From the NCBI GenBank assembly GCA_002261195.1, contig MVBO01000045.1, positions 1 through 64,000 on the forward strand: DNA of 64,000 bases, read 5' to 3'. The DNA comes from Bifiguratus adelaidae. Lineage: Eukaryota; Mucoromycota; Endogonomycetes; Endogonales. The position numbers were made by a program, and so were the translations under genes. The notes below the pieces were generated by a model. It saw only the letters and a list, made by a program, of their open reading frames with translations. It made no database searches and was not told the origin of the DNA. Below, one piece after another: positions 1 through 10,428 of this stretch (its first letter is position 1; each line of letters starts with the position of its first letter).

Positions 1-260
1 CTGCCGCCCGCCCAATAGTCTTTAGTCTGATCCCCCACCCTAGAAAACCCTTGCATTCTACTGCCAAAACACCTTCTCAACCCATCAATAGACATGTCTT
101 GCCCCCTTCACCACCACTCTCGGACAATGGTCAGGATACCGAAACCGAGGATGGAGTCAAAGATTATTATCTCTACATTATATCACAATTTAGACGTCTC
201 GTAGAGCTCAAAGACGCCGAGATTAGAGAACTCAAGGACATTATAAGGGCATCTGACTGA
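1..260 (+). CDS. 3' end of an unidentified protein, ends in a coiled coil
   Basis: The frame is open from base 3 to the TGA at 258-260, so this is the C-terminal part (about 85 residues) of a gene that begins left of the window. The visible part is a Ser/Pro-rich linker followed by a charged heptad-like helix (YYLYIISQFRRLVELKDAEI, then more charged residues) that ends the protein, as in dimerising tails. No family was recognised. It converges on the small minus-strand gene whose stop lies at 283. Confidence 0.5.
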   Translation, partial: AARPIVFSLIPHPRKPLHSTAKTPSQPINRHVLPPSPPLSDNGQDTETEDGVKDYYLYIISQFRRLVELKDAEIRELKDIIRASD

Positions 261-282
261 AGCCCTCTCTCCCTCATCCTGG

Positions 283-598
283 TCACTCTTCCCTTGTTTC
301 TCTAAACGCACCTGTAAATATTGTCCAGAAATGTGTCATTTCCACGCTTGTATTCAACACAAACACTTTTATCAACACATTCCTTGATGTCATTGCACGT
401 GGTACCTTTCCTGTTGCCACGGATGCAATGACCGGTATGGAAGGAGAATAGAGAGATCCATTGAACCCACCCACCAAGTCCATGACCCGTTGACACTCGA
501 CCATGATAGATAGCACACATAACCTTGCACCCAGAATCACTCTGCCCAATGATCCATACTACATCACCACCATGCAACTTGTTCCAGTAGTAAAGCAT
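283..598 (-). CDS. Small protein resembling proteasome assembly chaperone 4 (PSMG4)
   Basis: Proposed exons 475-598 and 283-410 on the minus strand give 83 residues. The intron (411-474) has a GTGGGT donor and an ACAG acceptor. The order of motifs fits the PAC4 fold: a strand with VVWIIGQSDSG, then VSTGHGLG, then a segment ending KVFVLNTS, and a final acidic helix. These correspond in order and spacing to the WVG, STSLLG and VFVSYNL segments of PSMG4, which helps build the 20S alpha ring. It is shorter than human PSMG4 (123 aa), so an upstream exon may be missing. The start lies 82 bp from the divergent GPN1 start. The resemblance is modest; it could be an unrelated small gene. Confidence 0.35.
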
Positions 599-680
599 AG
601 AGTAACACAATGGATCTCTCTCTCGTCTTCTCTTCTCTTACTCGGCTTTTCCTTGGCCCAAAAAATTGCTTTGTTTCCAA

Positions 681-1952
681 ATGTCTGCAAAGAAGGAGCC
701 GATAACCGTGCTATGCATTGGCATGGCAGGGTCAGGCAAGACGACTTTTATGCAGGTGAGACCATATCAGGATCCTTGCAGCGACTACGTGATTGCTCAT
801 GCACTTGTCTGTGTGCTTTTAGCGCTTGAATGCTCACTTGCATGCGCGCAAACAACCACCGTATGTGGTCAATCTAGACCCGGCGGTCGGCCAGCTACCG
901 TTTCAAGCCAACATTGATATTCGAGATACGGTGAATTACAAGGAAGTTATGAAGCAGTGAGTCTCGAGTACAGGTTGGAGACGCTTGACTCACAGGTTTT
1001 ATTGTGACCAGATACAATCTCGGACCCAATGGCGGCATTTTGACGAGCTTAAACTTGTTTACGACAAAGTTTGACCAAGTCCTCAACTTTATCGCCAAGA
1101 GAGCTGAAACGACAGAGTGAGTATCTTCGGAACGTGTTGCAAGGTCTTGCTGACATGTCTTGCGCCATCAGCTATATTTTGCTCGACACACCCGGACAGA
1201 TCGAAATCTTTACGTGGTCGGCCTCTGGCGCCATCATCACCGACACGCTCGCAGCCACCTATCCCACAGTGGTGGCTTACATCATTGACACACCACGTAC
1301 GACAGCTCCTGCCACGTTCATGCCCAACATGCTCTACGCTTGTTCTATTCTCTACAAGACGAAGCTACCCTTCATTCTCGTCTTCAACAAGACGGATGTT
1401 GTCTCGCACGACTTTGCTGTCGATTGGATGACGGACTTTGAATTATTTCAACAAGCCTTGCAGAAAGATACATCGTACATGAGCAGTCTCATGAATTCGA
1501 TGAGTTTGGTCCTCGACGAATTCTACTCGCATCTCAAAGTCGTGGGGGTCAGCGCGGTGACGGGAGCGGGATTTGATGACTTTTTGGAGGCAGTCAATGA
1601 GAAGCGAGATGAATATGAAAAGTGAGCGGTTGGCATTTGACGACCCGACACCCTCTGACAAAGCTCGTTGTGTAGGGAATATCGACCGGAAATTGAAAAG
1701 ATGATCAAATTAAAGCAAGAAAAGGAACAGCAGCAACGTCAGCAACAATTGACAAAGCTCATGAAGGACATGAATGTGAAAAAGGGCGACGAAGTGAATC
1801 TGGAGCGTGAGTGTAAAGGCAGCTTTTCTTGCTGTCAGGCCGTTAACGTGAAAATAGGACAAGGCCGTAGCCAAATTTTGGAGGAGGCGGAAGATGACGA
1901 TGAAGAAGGAGATATCTATGCGGATCAAGACGACGACGGGGAGGACGTGTAA
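681..1952 (+). CDS. GPN1: GPN-loop GTPase 1 (Npa3), RNA polymerase II assembly
   Basis: Six exons: 681-755, 823-956, 1012-1116, 1172-1621, 1676-1806 and 1858-1952 (329 aa). The product is a cytoplasmic GTPase of the GPN family needed for assembly and nuclear import of RNA polymerase II. Visible motifs are the P-loop GMAGSGKTT (residues 14-22), the family-defining GPN loop in NLGPNGG, the switch motif DTPGQIE and the NKTD specificity motif. The C-terminus is a charged Glu/Lys/Gln coil ending in an acidic Asp-rich tail, as in Npa3. The ATG is the first in frame, just ahead of the P-loop strand. The last intron is 51 nt, in frame and stop-free, so its retention would add 17 residues. Confidence 0.93.
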
Positions 1953-2031
1953 AGCATAAAAGGAGGCTCGCGAAAAGAGCGACGATAGAACGCAAACCTT
2001 CATTGTATTCTAGACAGAACAACATGGCACA

Positions 2032-2497
2032 TTAAGCACGCCATTTGCTTTCCTTGTCTCGACGCTTTCTCACAAAAGCAAGCACATCTCCATTGTTGAG
2101 GGCCATTGCACTCGCAGCTTGTGTATCATCCCTGAGGATCTTGCCCGCCAATTGCAAATCATACGTTCTCCAGACGTGCTTCCAATGCACCGGTTTATGC
2201 GTGGCCGCGTCAACGCGTCCTTGAAAGCGTCGCTTGATGGTCTTGAGGGTATCTGCTTGATGAACGAGCAATTCTAGTGCTGGATGTCAGCCACTTGCTC
2301 GAAGCACGATAGCCTCAACACTCACCCACTTGGCCAAACACACCGCGATCAATGGTCACACGGAATGCTTGACCTTGTTCATGAGCAATGAGAAGATTTA
2401 ACTCCTCCAGCGTCGTTGTTCTATCGATGTCCTGTAACGAGACATCCTCCAACAAGCTGTCAATGACTCTCTTTAAGTGCTCCTCTTCTTCTTCCAT
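2032..2497 (-). CDS. SNRNP25: U11/U12 small nuclear ribonucleoprotein 25 kDa protein (minor spliceosome)
   Basis: Two exons: 2326-2497 and 2032-2279 (139 aa; human protein 132 aa). It is a ubiquitin-like component of the U11/U12 di-snRNP that recognises U12-type introns. The recognisable core is the region around HWKHVWRTYDLQLAGKIL followed by NGDVLAFVRKRR, which corresponds to SWSYVWRTYHL and the FIKKLR end of SNRNP25. A longer reading from an ATG at 2560 would add 21 residues but overlap the neighbour. I prefer MEEEEE at 2497 because of family length and because it leaves 21 bp to the divergent start at 2519. Its presence implies a retained minor spliceosome, absent in yeasts and most Dikarya. 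Confidence 0.85.
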
Positions 2498-2518
2498 GCC
2501 ATTGTGACACTGATGAAT

Positions 2519-2956
2519 ATGACGGACGTGTTCCGTGCGTATCATCGCATCGTGGCTCATGTGCCCTTTTTCGACCTCACCTCCCTATCCACCTGGACCG
2601 ACACCATCCTACCCACCTCCCAACACCTCTACAACACCTTGGCGCAGTTGATCCATTCAAGTGGGTTTCGCGATGGCACGAGTACCGAACGGGACGTCAT
2701 GTTGGTCTTTGGGGCTCTCTTGTTCTCTTACATGGCTTTCTCGCTCTTGATGGGCGTCGTGAGGGGTATGACACGATTGATATGGTCGGTCTTCAAGTTG
2801 ACGATGCTTGTTGCCTTGGCCTGGTGGTTATTGACTTCCTGGATAGATCCAGATGGATCTTTAGGTCAGAGAACGACGGGTACGGGATATGGGGAGGAGA
2901 TGCGACGGGTCAGACCTCGAGGTGCTCGTGTGATGCGTGGACATCGGGATTGGTAG
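2519..2956 (+). CDS. Apq12-like nuclear envelope/ER membrane protein
   Basis: Intronless, 145 aa. The middle has a strongly hydrophobic double span (around LVFGALLFSYMAFSLLMGVV and SVFKLTMLVALAWWLL) separated by RGMTRLIW, then WIDPDG and a short basic tail. This arrangement and the invariant-looking Trp/Gly-Asp-Gly part fit the Apq12 family, small proteins tied to nuclear pore assembly and membrane fluidity. An in-frame upstream Met-like codon exists, but ATG 2519 follows directly on the divergent SNRNP25 start. Identification rests on pattern only; it could be another small two-pass membrane protein. Confidence 0.5.
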   Translation: MTDVFRAYHRIVAHVPFFDLTSLSTWTDTILPTSQHLYNTLAQLIHSSGFRDGTSTERDVMLVFGALLFSYMAFSLLMGVVRGMTRLIWSVFKLTMLVALAWWLLTSWIDPDGSLGQRTTGTGYGEEMRRVRPRGARVMRGHRDW

Positions 2957-3265
2957 TTTGTATGTACAGTGTTGGCTTTGACCGCAAAACCTATGGGGTA
3001 GCTGGTATGTAATCATAGAACACGATGGGATCTCGCCCTGATCAGGACGAGTAACCTATCTATATAGCATTGTATGATATGACATAGGATATGACTCTGC
3101 TGCACATGGTCTCAAGCGTGGCCACTTTATAGGTCTGATCATGGAGTTTTTCGCATAGTCCATAAAGGTGCTTTTAACACCATTTCTTACCTCTCTTCCA
3201 CATCCACCGCGGGTGTAAAACGATACCGACATCAAAAACGTCACAATATTCGCTCAAACGTTCGC
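2957..3265. other. Intergenic, 309 bp
   Basis: No reading frame with coding character. It serves as 3' flank of the Apq12-like gene and promoter of the dioxygenase gene. A TATA-like run (ctatatagcat) lies near 3060. Confidence 0.5.
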
Positions 3266-4129
3266 ATGGACACCTTCTCCAACCATTTAACAGAGGCTGT
3301 GATAGCCACGTTCAAGGATACACCTGAGCGACACCGACACCTCTTTGCCTCTCTCGTCTCACATCTTCACGCCTTCGTGATCGAGAACGAGTGCACGACT
3401 ACCGAGTGGATGAGCTGCTTGACATTTCTAGAGACGGTAGGCAAACATTGTTCTGAAGAACGGAACGAGTTCATCCTGTTATCGGATGTGTTGGGTGTAT
3501 CAGCGCTTGTGGATGCCATCAACCATCGACGACCCGAAGTCGCGACACCAAATACAGTCTTGGGACCTTTTTTTCATGAGGAGTCGCCTCGCATCAATCA
3601 CGCAGACTCGATTGTTCATCAAGACACAGTTGGCGAACGCGTGTTGGTGAAGGCAAGGGTCAAAAACCTAAGAGGTGAGCCCATTAGGGGCGCATTGATC
3701 GACGTTTGGGAAACGGACGGGAACGGCGAATACGACGTACAACGGCATGAAAAGGACGAACCGCTCCAACAAGATTGTCGAGGCCACCTTTACTCGAACG
3801 AGCATGGCCAAGTGGAGCTTTTGGCACTCAAACCCGTGGCGTATCCCCTACCCACCGATGGACCGGTCGGTGCGATGCTTTTATCGTGCAAGCGATCAAT
3901 CTATCGACCGGCTCATGTGCATTTCAAAATCACGGCACAGGGATACGATCCTCTTGTTACTGCACTCTATACCTACGATGATACTTACGTGGATATAGAC
4001 GCTGTCTTTGGGGTCAAGGAGGCATTGAAGGTCAAGTATGAACGATCATTGGGTAAACATCCGTGGTTACTTTGTCCCGAATTCATCTTAATCACGGAGG
4101 AGGAAGCACAAGTAAGGCGCAATCATTGA
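3266..4129 (+). CDS. Intradiol ring-cleavage dioxygenase (catechol or hydroxyquinol 1,2-dioxygenase)
   Basis: Intronless, 287 aa. The enzyme opens a catechol-type ring between the two hydroxyls with a non-haem Fe(III), producing muconate or maleylacetate. The four iron ligands are readable: Tyr156 (in GNGEYD), Tyr193 (AYPLPTDGPVG), His217 and His219 (RPAHVHF). Their spacing of 37, 24 and 2 residues is close to the 36, 24 and 2 of Acinetobacter catechol 1,2-dioxygenase. The N-terminal helical dimerisation domain is present, so it is not the protocatechuate type. The length is nearest hydroxyquinol dioxygenases, but the substrate cannot be settled here. No signal peptide. It stands alone, with no pathway partner nearby. 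Confidence 0.9.
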   Translation: MDTFSNHLTEAVIATFKDTPERHRHLFASLVSHLHAFVIENECTTTEWMSCLTFLETVGKHCSEERNEFILLSDVLGVSALVDAINHRRPEVATPNTVLGPFFHEESPRINHADSIVHQDTVGERVLVKARVKNLRGEPIRGALIDVWETDGNGEYDVQRHEKDEPLQQDCRGHLYSNEHGQVELLALKPVAYPLPTDGPVGAMLLSCKRSIYRPAHVHFKITAQGYDPLVTALYTYDDTYVDIDAVFGVKEALKVKYERSLGKHPWLLCPEFILITEEEAQVRRNH

Positions 4130-4284
4130 GGACAAGAGTTCATCACTTAAAAAAGGTCTGTTGTATATTTTGGAATGCAAACACCAAAGAAAACAAGCAG
4201 GAATCGAAACATGACAGGATAGGAGTATGGAACAGGTCATGTATGTTTGCCACCTCTCACACCCTCTGATATGATGCTAAAAAT

Positions 4285-6444
4285 CTAGAGGAAAGATTGA
4301 ACGAAGTCACCAGAGACCTTCTTCAACTTCTCGAGCAGATCGTCGTTGAGAGCTCCAGCCTTGGCGATATCTTGCAAGAGTTGCTTCTCGTTGTTTTTGA
4401 GGTGTTGGACGTAGGCTTGCTCCCACTCAACCACTCGGTGGACAGGTACCTTATCAAGGAAACCGTTGACACCGGCGTAGATGATAGGTACTTGCACCTC
4501 AATGGGGTAGGGGTTGTATTGAGGTTGCTTCAAGAGTTCGGTAAGACGAGCACCACGGTTCAACAAGAATTGGGTGGAGGCATCAAGATCGGAACCGAAT
4601 TGGGCGAAAGCAGCAACTTCACGGTATTGAGCAAGGTAGAGTTTGAGGGAGCCAGCGACTTGCTTCATGGCCTTGGTTTGAGCGGCGGAACCGACACGAG
4701 AGACGGAAAGACCGACGTTAATGGCGGGACGAACACCCTTGAAGAAGAGTTCGGCTTCCAAGAAGATCTAGAAAATGGCGTTCATCAGATACAGAGGCCA
4801 GGTGAAGGAAACCTTTTCATGGTACTTACTTGTCCATCGGTGATGGAAATGACGTTGGTGGGAATATAAGCGGACACATCACCACCTTGGGTTTCGATGA
4901 TGGGCAAGGCGGTGAGGGAACCACCACCGAGCTTCTCGTTCATCTTGGCAGCACGTTCCAGAAGACGGGAGTGGAGATAAAAGACATCACCGGGGTAGGC
5001 CTCACGACCTGGAGGACGACGAAGCAAGAGAGACATTTGACGGTAAGCGACGGCTTGCTTGGAAAGATCGTCATAGATGATCAAGGCGTGCTTGCCGTTG
5101 TCACGGAACCATTCACCGATGGCACAGGCGGAGAAAGGAGCCAAGTATTGAAGAGGAGCGGCCTCAGAAGCAGTGGCGGCAACGATAGTAGTGTACTTCA
5201 AGGCGTCGTTGCTCTCCAAGGTTTGCATCAATTGAGCAACAGTGGAACGCTTTTGTCCAACGGCGACGTAAACACAGTAAAGCTTCTTGGACTCATCGGA
5301 GCCGTTGTTCCATTGCTTTTGGTTGAGGATGGTATCCAAAGCGACGGCGGTCTTACCGGTTTGACGATCACCAATAATCAACTCACGTTGACCACGACCA
5401 ATGGGAACCATGGAGTCGACAGACTTCAAACCAGTTTGCATGGGTTCGTGGACGGAGCGACGGGGCAAGATACCGGGAGCCTTGAGTTGGACACGGCTAC
5501 GTTCGGTGGTCTCGATAGGACCCTTGCCATCGATGGGGTTACCCAACGCATCGACGACACGACCCAACATGGCAGGACCAACAGGAACATCGACAATAGC
5601 TCCGGTACGCTTTACGGTGTCACCTTCCTTGATCAAACGATCGTTACCGAAGACGACAACACCAACATTGTCAGCTTCCAAGTTGAGAGCCATACCCTTC
5701 ACATATACAGTCAGCACTTATAATCTTCCTCCACGCGTTAAAAACTCACCTTGAGACCAGAGGAGAACTCCACCATTTCTTCGGCTTGGCAGTTTCTCAA
5801 ACCGTAAACGCGGGCGACACCATCACCAATGGACAAGACACGACCGGTTTCTTGGATGTCAGCGTCGCCAGAGGAGCCGAGAATACGTTGCTCGAGGATG
5901 GAAGAAACCTCAGAGGTGGCAGGCTTGGCAGTGGCATACGACCGAAGAGCAGAAATGGCGCCAATGTTTTGACGAGCCTACGCGACGCACCCAAAAAAAA
6001 ACAAAAATTAGTCACCGTTCAAACAGCTGTTGCTGACCCTTGCGACCCCAGCCCAATGAGAATGTCCCCAATCCATAAGCAAGTCTTGGGATCACAGCGT
6101 CACCACTTGGCCTGAAGATGTCCACGGGCTCGAAGCGCGTGCCAGATTCCACGACATCCCGGAACAGCTCCATCAAGGCGATCCGACAGTGATCGACAAC
6201 AATACCACTTTCGAGATCGTCGCAAGTTAACCAAACACTTTTCAAAAGGCAAGTGTAGGCACCAAGAGTCGCATGCATCCCATAGACTGGTCACCAACAG
6301 ATTCTGGGCATCCGATTCATAGCCGGCATCTATTCCGCAACTGCAAGTCAAACAAGCCATACAAACACCTACCAAAGGAGCTGTTCTCCTGGCCAAAGCA
6401 GCCAAAGCCGCCGGGCGTGCAGCACGAGAAACGTTTCTCAACAT
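4285..6444 (-). CDS. ATP1: Mitochondrial F1Fo ATP synthase subunit alpha
   Basis: Four exons in gene order: 6373-6444, 5750-5977, 4830-5696 and 4285-4767 (549 aa; yeast 545). The subunit forms the F1 hexamer with beta. Exon 1 encodes an Arg/Ala-rich mitochondrial presequence starting [20 protein letters not shown]. Exon 3 carries the nucleotide-binding loop GDRQTGKTA and the conserved VISITDGQ at its end. Exon 4 holds the C-terminal helical domain. All introns are phase 0. The first intron is 395 nt, several times the local norm of about 55, and separates the presequence from the mature protein. Start codon 6444 lies 100 bp from the divergent kinase-like gene. Confidence 0.97.
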
Positions 6445-6544
6445 GATAATCGGGTGTAGAGAGGGGAGGAAAAGAGTGCTAGGAGGGATGATTTGTTTAC
6501 AGCGAAATTTGAAGCGACCCAATGAAAGGATGACGTAGGCAAAA

Positions 6545-8073
6545 ATGTTGGGACTCCTGGCGCAGTCTTATTTCCGCAATGGAGAACTCTTTAACATGGA
6601 AGCGAAAGATATAGAGGGATTGAACATTTTGTTGGGTAGAGGCAAACAATTTGCATTTGACGCAGAGCTGCTGTCGGGTGGAAACATCAATTATGTATAT
6701 AGAGTGGGTATCAGGGATGTTCCAGAGACAAGTGAGGAACGGAAGGGTGTGATTGATGCAGGCGTCAAGAGCGTGGTTGTCAAGCATTACGAGGACCACA
6801 TACGGGTATTTCCAACGGCCAAGTTTTCGGTGGACCGCGCGGTAAGGCTAGGATAAGCTTGGAAGGTGGACAGCACAGCGTGTCGCTCATATCTGGTTCT
6901 CAGGTGTTTGAAGCGCGTTGTCTGGCTTTTCTAAACTCTGACCAAAACTTCGACAAGACAATATTTCCGCCTGATTTGAGGTTTTCCGGTCGCGCATCCT
7001 TGCCGGTTCGCACTCCCAAGATATATCATTTTGATCAAAACACGAGATCCATCGTCATGGAAGACATCGGCAAGGTGCCAGATCTCCCCACCTGGCTATC
7101 TTCTCCCTCGACTAGGAAAGAAGATGTAGTATTCGTGGCTCGTTCTATAGCCTCTTGGGTGCTGGAGTTACACAAGCAGACATGCTCGGTCGATGCCTTA
7201 AGCCGGTTGCGGCCGCTGCTGCTAAATCATACCGTTGCTGCCACATTGGACGAGGTGCACTATGGACACATCAACGAGCTCCTCCGTAAAAGTCTGGACG
7301 TCGAGCATGCGAAAGCTCTCATTGATTTTATCCGAGAGACGAACGAGCGAAAAGAGCTGCTTCAGCGTCAGGATGTCAAAAGCGACTCGAAGCAAGAACC
7401 TCAATGTCTTATTCTCGGCGATCTATGGCCATACGCCATTCATGTCCAGGAAATGCCAGTAGTGGATACAAATGCCAATCCGAGCATTCAAATCTACCTC
7501 CTCGACTTTGAATTTGCAACCATTTCACATCCGGTCATTGACGCAGCTCAGCTCCTTCCATTTCTTCATATCCTCCAATGTTACCCAGAAACCCCTCTCA
7601 CCAATTCCGCGTACGAAAACTATAATCTTTTTCAACGCGTTTGCGGCGAGTGCATGCTCCGAGAGACCTCCTTGATGAATCTATCGCGTTCTGTACGCAT
7701 ACCCACACCTAGACATACTGGACTTGTTGAATGGCACTACTCCTTACTCGCGTCTGGTGCGTGCAGTATGGTATATGAGAGCGGCGAAGAAGCGGGGATA
7801 TCCGCCTACCCGAATATCCCTGTAGGCTTTCAAACCGACCAGGTGAGTCTTTGCCAAGCCTTTCCCGAGTAGGCTTGCTGACCATATCTTGTGATCCAGG
7901 TCAAAGCAACCTTATTCGAAACGGCAGTCAGCATTCTCGATTTTGCCAGGAAACGATGGCATGGGCCTCGAAATGGATACAAACATCCAGAGCCCCATAT
8001 CGACGTAGAAGCATTATCTCGTCATTGTCCATCCTTATTCAGTGTCGGAGCACTATCATGGCTGCTATCCTAA
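6545..8073 (+). CDS. APH/choline-kinase-fold protein with altered catalytic loop
   Basis: Three exons: 6545-6841, 6904-7842 and 7900-8073 (469 aa; 452 if ATG 6596 is used). The N-lobe has the glycine strand LSGGNINYVYRV and the ATP-lysine strand VVVKHY. The hinge region reads IVMEDIG, and the C-lobe has LGDLWPYAI and the metal-binding LLDFEFA. This layout is that of aminoglycoside phosphotransferase/choline-kinase fold enzymes. In the catalytic loop the usual H-x-D-x4-N is read as L-G-D with Ala where Asn is expected. The Asp and the DFE-type Asp are kept, so activity is uncertain. Substrate unknown. Both introns are phase 0. Confidence 0.8.
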
Positions 8074-8193
8074 TCGTCATTCCTCTTCTTCCTCATTCTC
8101 TTCCTTCCATACCACTTGTCTACTATCTAGCGTCTTTCTTGCCATTGTTCTGTGACCGCCCAAATTGCGTCACGGTTGTTGGAAAGGCGCGAC

Positions 8194-10363
8194 ATGTCCT
8201 TGCAAGTGAACTTTCAGACGCACGGTAAGGCGCTTCAAGACGCCTATCGTGCTGTCCAGGATGGTAATAGCGATATCAATTGGTGTGTGTTTGGATATGA
8301 CAAGGGTACCAATGACTTGAAAGTCTTGGCAACCGGAGGTAAGGTATATGCCCGAGATGACTATCTTCTGGAGAATGGCTTGGCGTTCATCGCTCGTTCT
8401 CGTGGCTCATTGTTTATAGACGGCGGATTGGAAGAACTCACCGAAGAGTTCAGTGGTGGTCGGATTCAGTATGCTTTTGCGCGTGTCAAGGACCCCAATA
8501 CCGAATTGGACAAGTTTGTCTTTATATCCTGGGTATGTTCTTGCTTTCGCAAGTCTGGGTCCATGCTCATTGGATTCTGAGGCAGTGTGGGTCTGGCGTA
8601 CCCGAGTCACGCAAGGGTCAATTCGGATCGCATCTGAATGAAGTTTCAAAGTTCCTCAAGGTAAGAGGAGAGGCTCGTCCTGATCAGGGCATTTACTCAA
8701 TGTACGGTATTTCTTCAGGGCTTTCACGTACAAATCAATGCGCGGGAAGAGGTGAGGCCAAGGTGAAGAGTCCAGCGTCAGCCTGCTCAATGCTTGTCTT
8801 AGAGTGATGTTGAGCCAGCATACATTATGAAGCGTGTGACCGAATCGTCAGGTAGTAAGTACTCGGTGCACAAGGAAACCCGCAGGGTGGAACCTGCCAT
8901 TACACCGGTGGTAGGTTGATGCCTTACTGTGGGGCGAACGGTGCTAAGGCTGGAATAGGGCTCGGTATACAAGAAGACAGAGATCCCCGATATTGCTGCC
9001 ATGCAACGCGAAAGTATGAAGCGCGAGCCTGCACCAGCCCCTGTGGTAAGTTGCATAGAGGCAAGGATGAGCTTGAAACGCTCACATATCACTTGTTGCC
9101 AGTCATCGACATATCAACGGATCCAAACCAATCCGAAGCCATTATCTTCCCGTTGGGGTGAATCTCAAAGCAGTGAATATGCACCCGCTCCTCCGTCCAC
9201 GACCGCTGATTCTATCCGTCGTGAAAGAGAAGAGAGCGAACGAAGAGCGCGGGAGCAAGAAGAGGCTCGTAACCGTGAGATTGAAGAGAGGGAGCGGGAA
9301 GGTGAGTCAGACAAAGTTACAATGTTTAAAGGTATTTAAACATCTTATCAGAGGCGGAACAATTACGAAAGCAACAAGAGCAGCGGGCGCAGGAGGAGGA
9401 AGAACGAGCTCGGGCAGCTGCGGTGGAAGCGGAACCTGAGTTGATTCCTCCTCCACCAGCGCCACCCGCTCCTCCGGCCCCTCCAGCACCGCCGGCTCCA
9501 GAAGTCTCTGAGCCAAAGGTAGGCACAATATCGACCATCTGTTGGCTAGCCGCTGATTTGCGCTATAGCGAGTTGACGACATCGATCAGCGAACTCAACA
9601 ATTACAAGATGAACTTGACGAGGTAAGGCTAGGTATTTCTTTACCTACAATATCCGACTAAAGGGTTCAATCCGCGTCCATAGACTGCTACGAAAGCTGC
9701 CGAAGTGGCTGGACATAAGGCGGACGAGCTAATTGAAGCAAGTCACCCTACTCAGCCACCAGGAGTGTTGAGCGCTGTTGTCATGTTTCCTTACGAAGCT
9801 GGTAAGGCCTGCACTGTCCCCGTCCTGCTTTTAGCCCCTCATTCGACTTTTTGCTTCTGCTAGCCGAGGCTAATGAAATGTCGCTTATTGAGGGCGAGGT
9901 AATCACCAACATTGACCAGGTGGATGAAGGCTGGTGGCATGCTGTGAGCGAGGATGGAACTCGCTCCGGACTGTTTCCAGGTAAGTGGCACGCTGGGCCT
10001 TGTTCTGTTCTAGCTCGCTCATCTCCATGGCTAGCAACCTATGTGCAATTGCTCGAACCAAATGGGGAAGCAGAACATGCACCGATTGCGTCAGAACCAC
10101 CTGCTGAGTCTCAGTATGAAGAAGCGGAGCGTCAACCGGCGGAACCCCTAGAGCCTGCAGAAGCTTACCATGCCGAAGCTTCGGCTTTACCCACAGCCAT
10201 AGCTCTGTATACCTACACTGCTGGTGAAGACAATGAGATCTCGTTTAACGAAGGCGAGATTATCGAGGATATAGGATTCGCCTCTGAGGATTGGTGGCAA
10301 GGTCGTGCCGTAGATGGAACCATGGGCTTATTCCCCGCGAATCATGTCGAGTTACGCGAGTAG
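8194..10363 (+). CDS. ABP1: Actin-binding protein 1 / drebrin-like (ADF-H plus two SH3 domains)
   Basis: Eleven exons: 8194-8532, 8586-8660, 8719-8751, 8803-8910, 8959-9045, 9103-9301, 9352-9518, 9569-9622, 9684-9801, 9864-9980 and 10035-10363 (541 aa). It links actin patches to endocytosis. The N-terminal ADF-homology domain includes the WCGSGVPESRKG signature across the exon 1/2 junction and GFHVQINAREE. Then follow an RRE-rich coiled coil (exon 6-7), a Pro/Ala repeat near 9445-9500, and two SH3 domains. The first SH3 begins VVMFPYEA, the second AIALYTY; each has a tandem-Trp GWW/DWW and a LFPA/LFPANHVEL end. Yeast Abp1 has one SH3. Ten short introns make it the most finely split gene of the left half. 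Confidence 0.93.
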
Positions 10364-10428
10364 AATCTAAAATATCATAATGCTTTTACTCCTTGGGCTT
10401 ATGTACAATGTATACGGGCATGCTGCGT

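Noticed and set aside
4830-5723. 297-codon open frame on the plus strand
   Set aside because: It is the mirror of ATP1 exon 3; long antisense frames are expected opposite codon-biased genes, and its Thr/Gly-rich product has no family resemblance.
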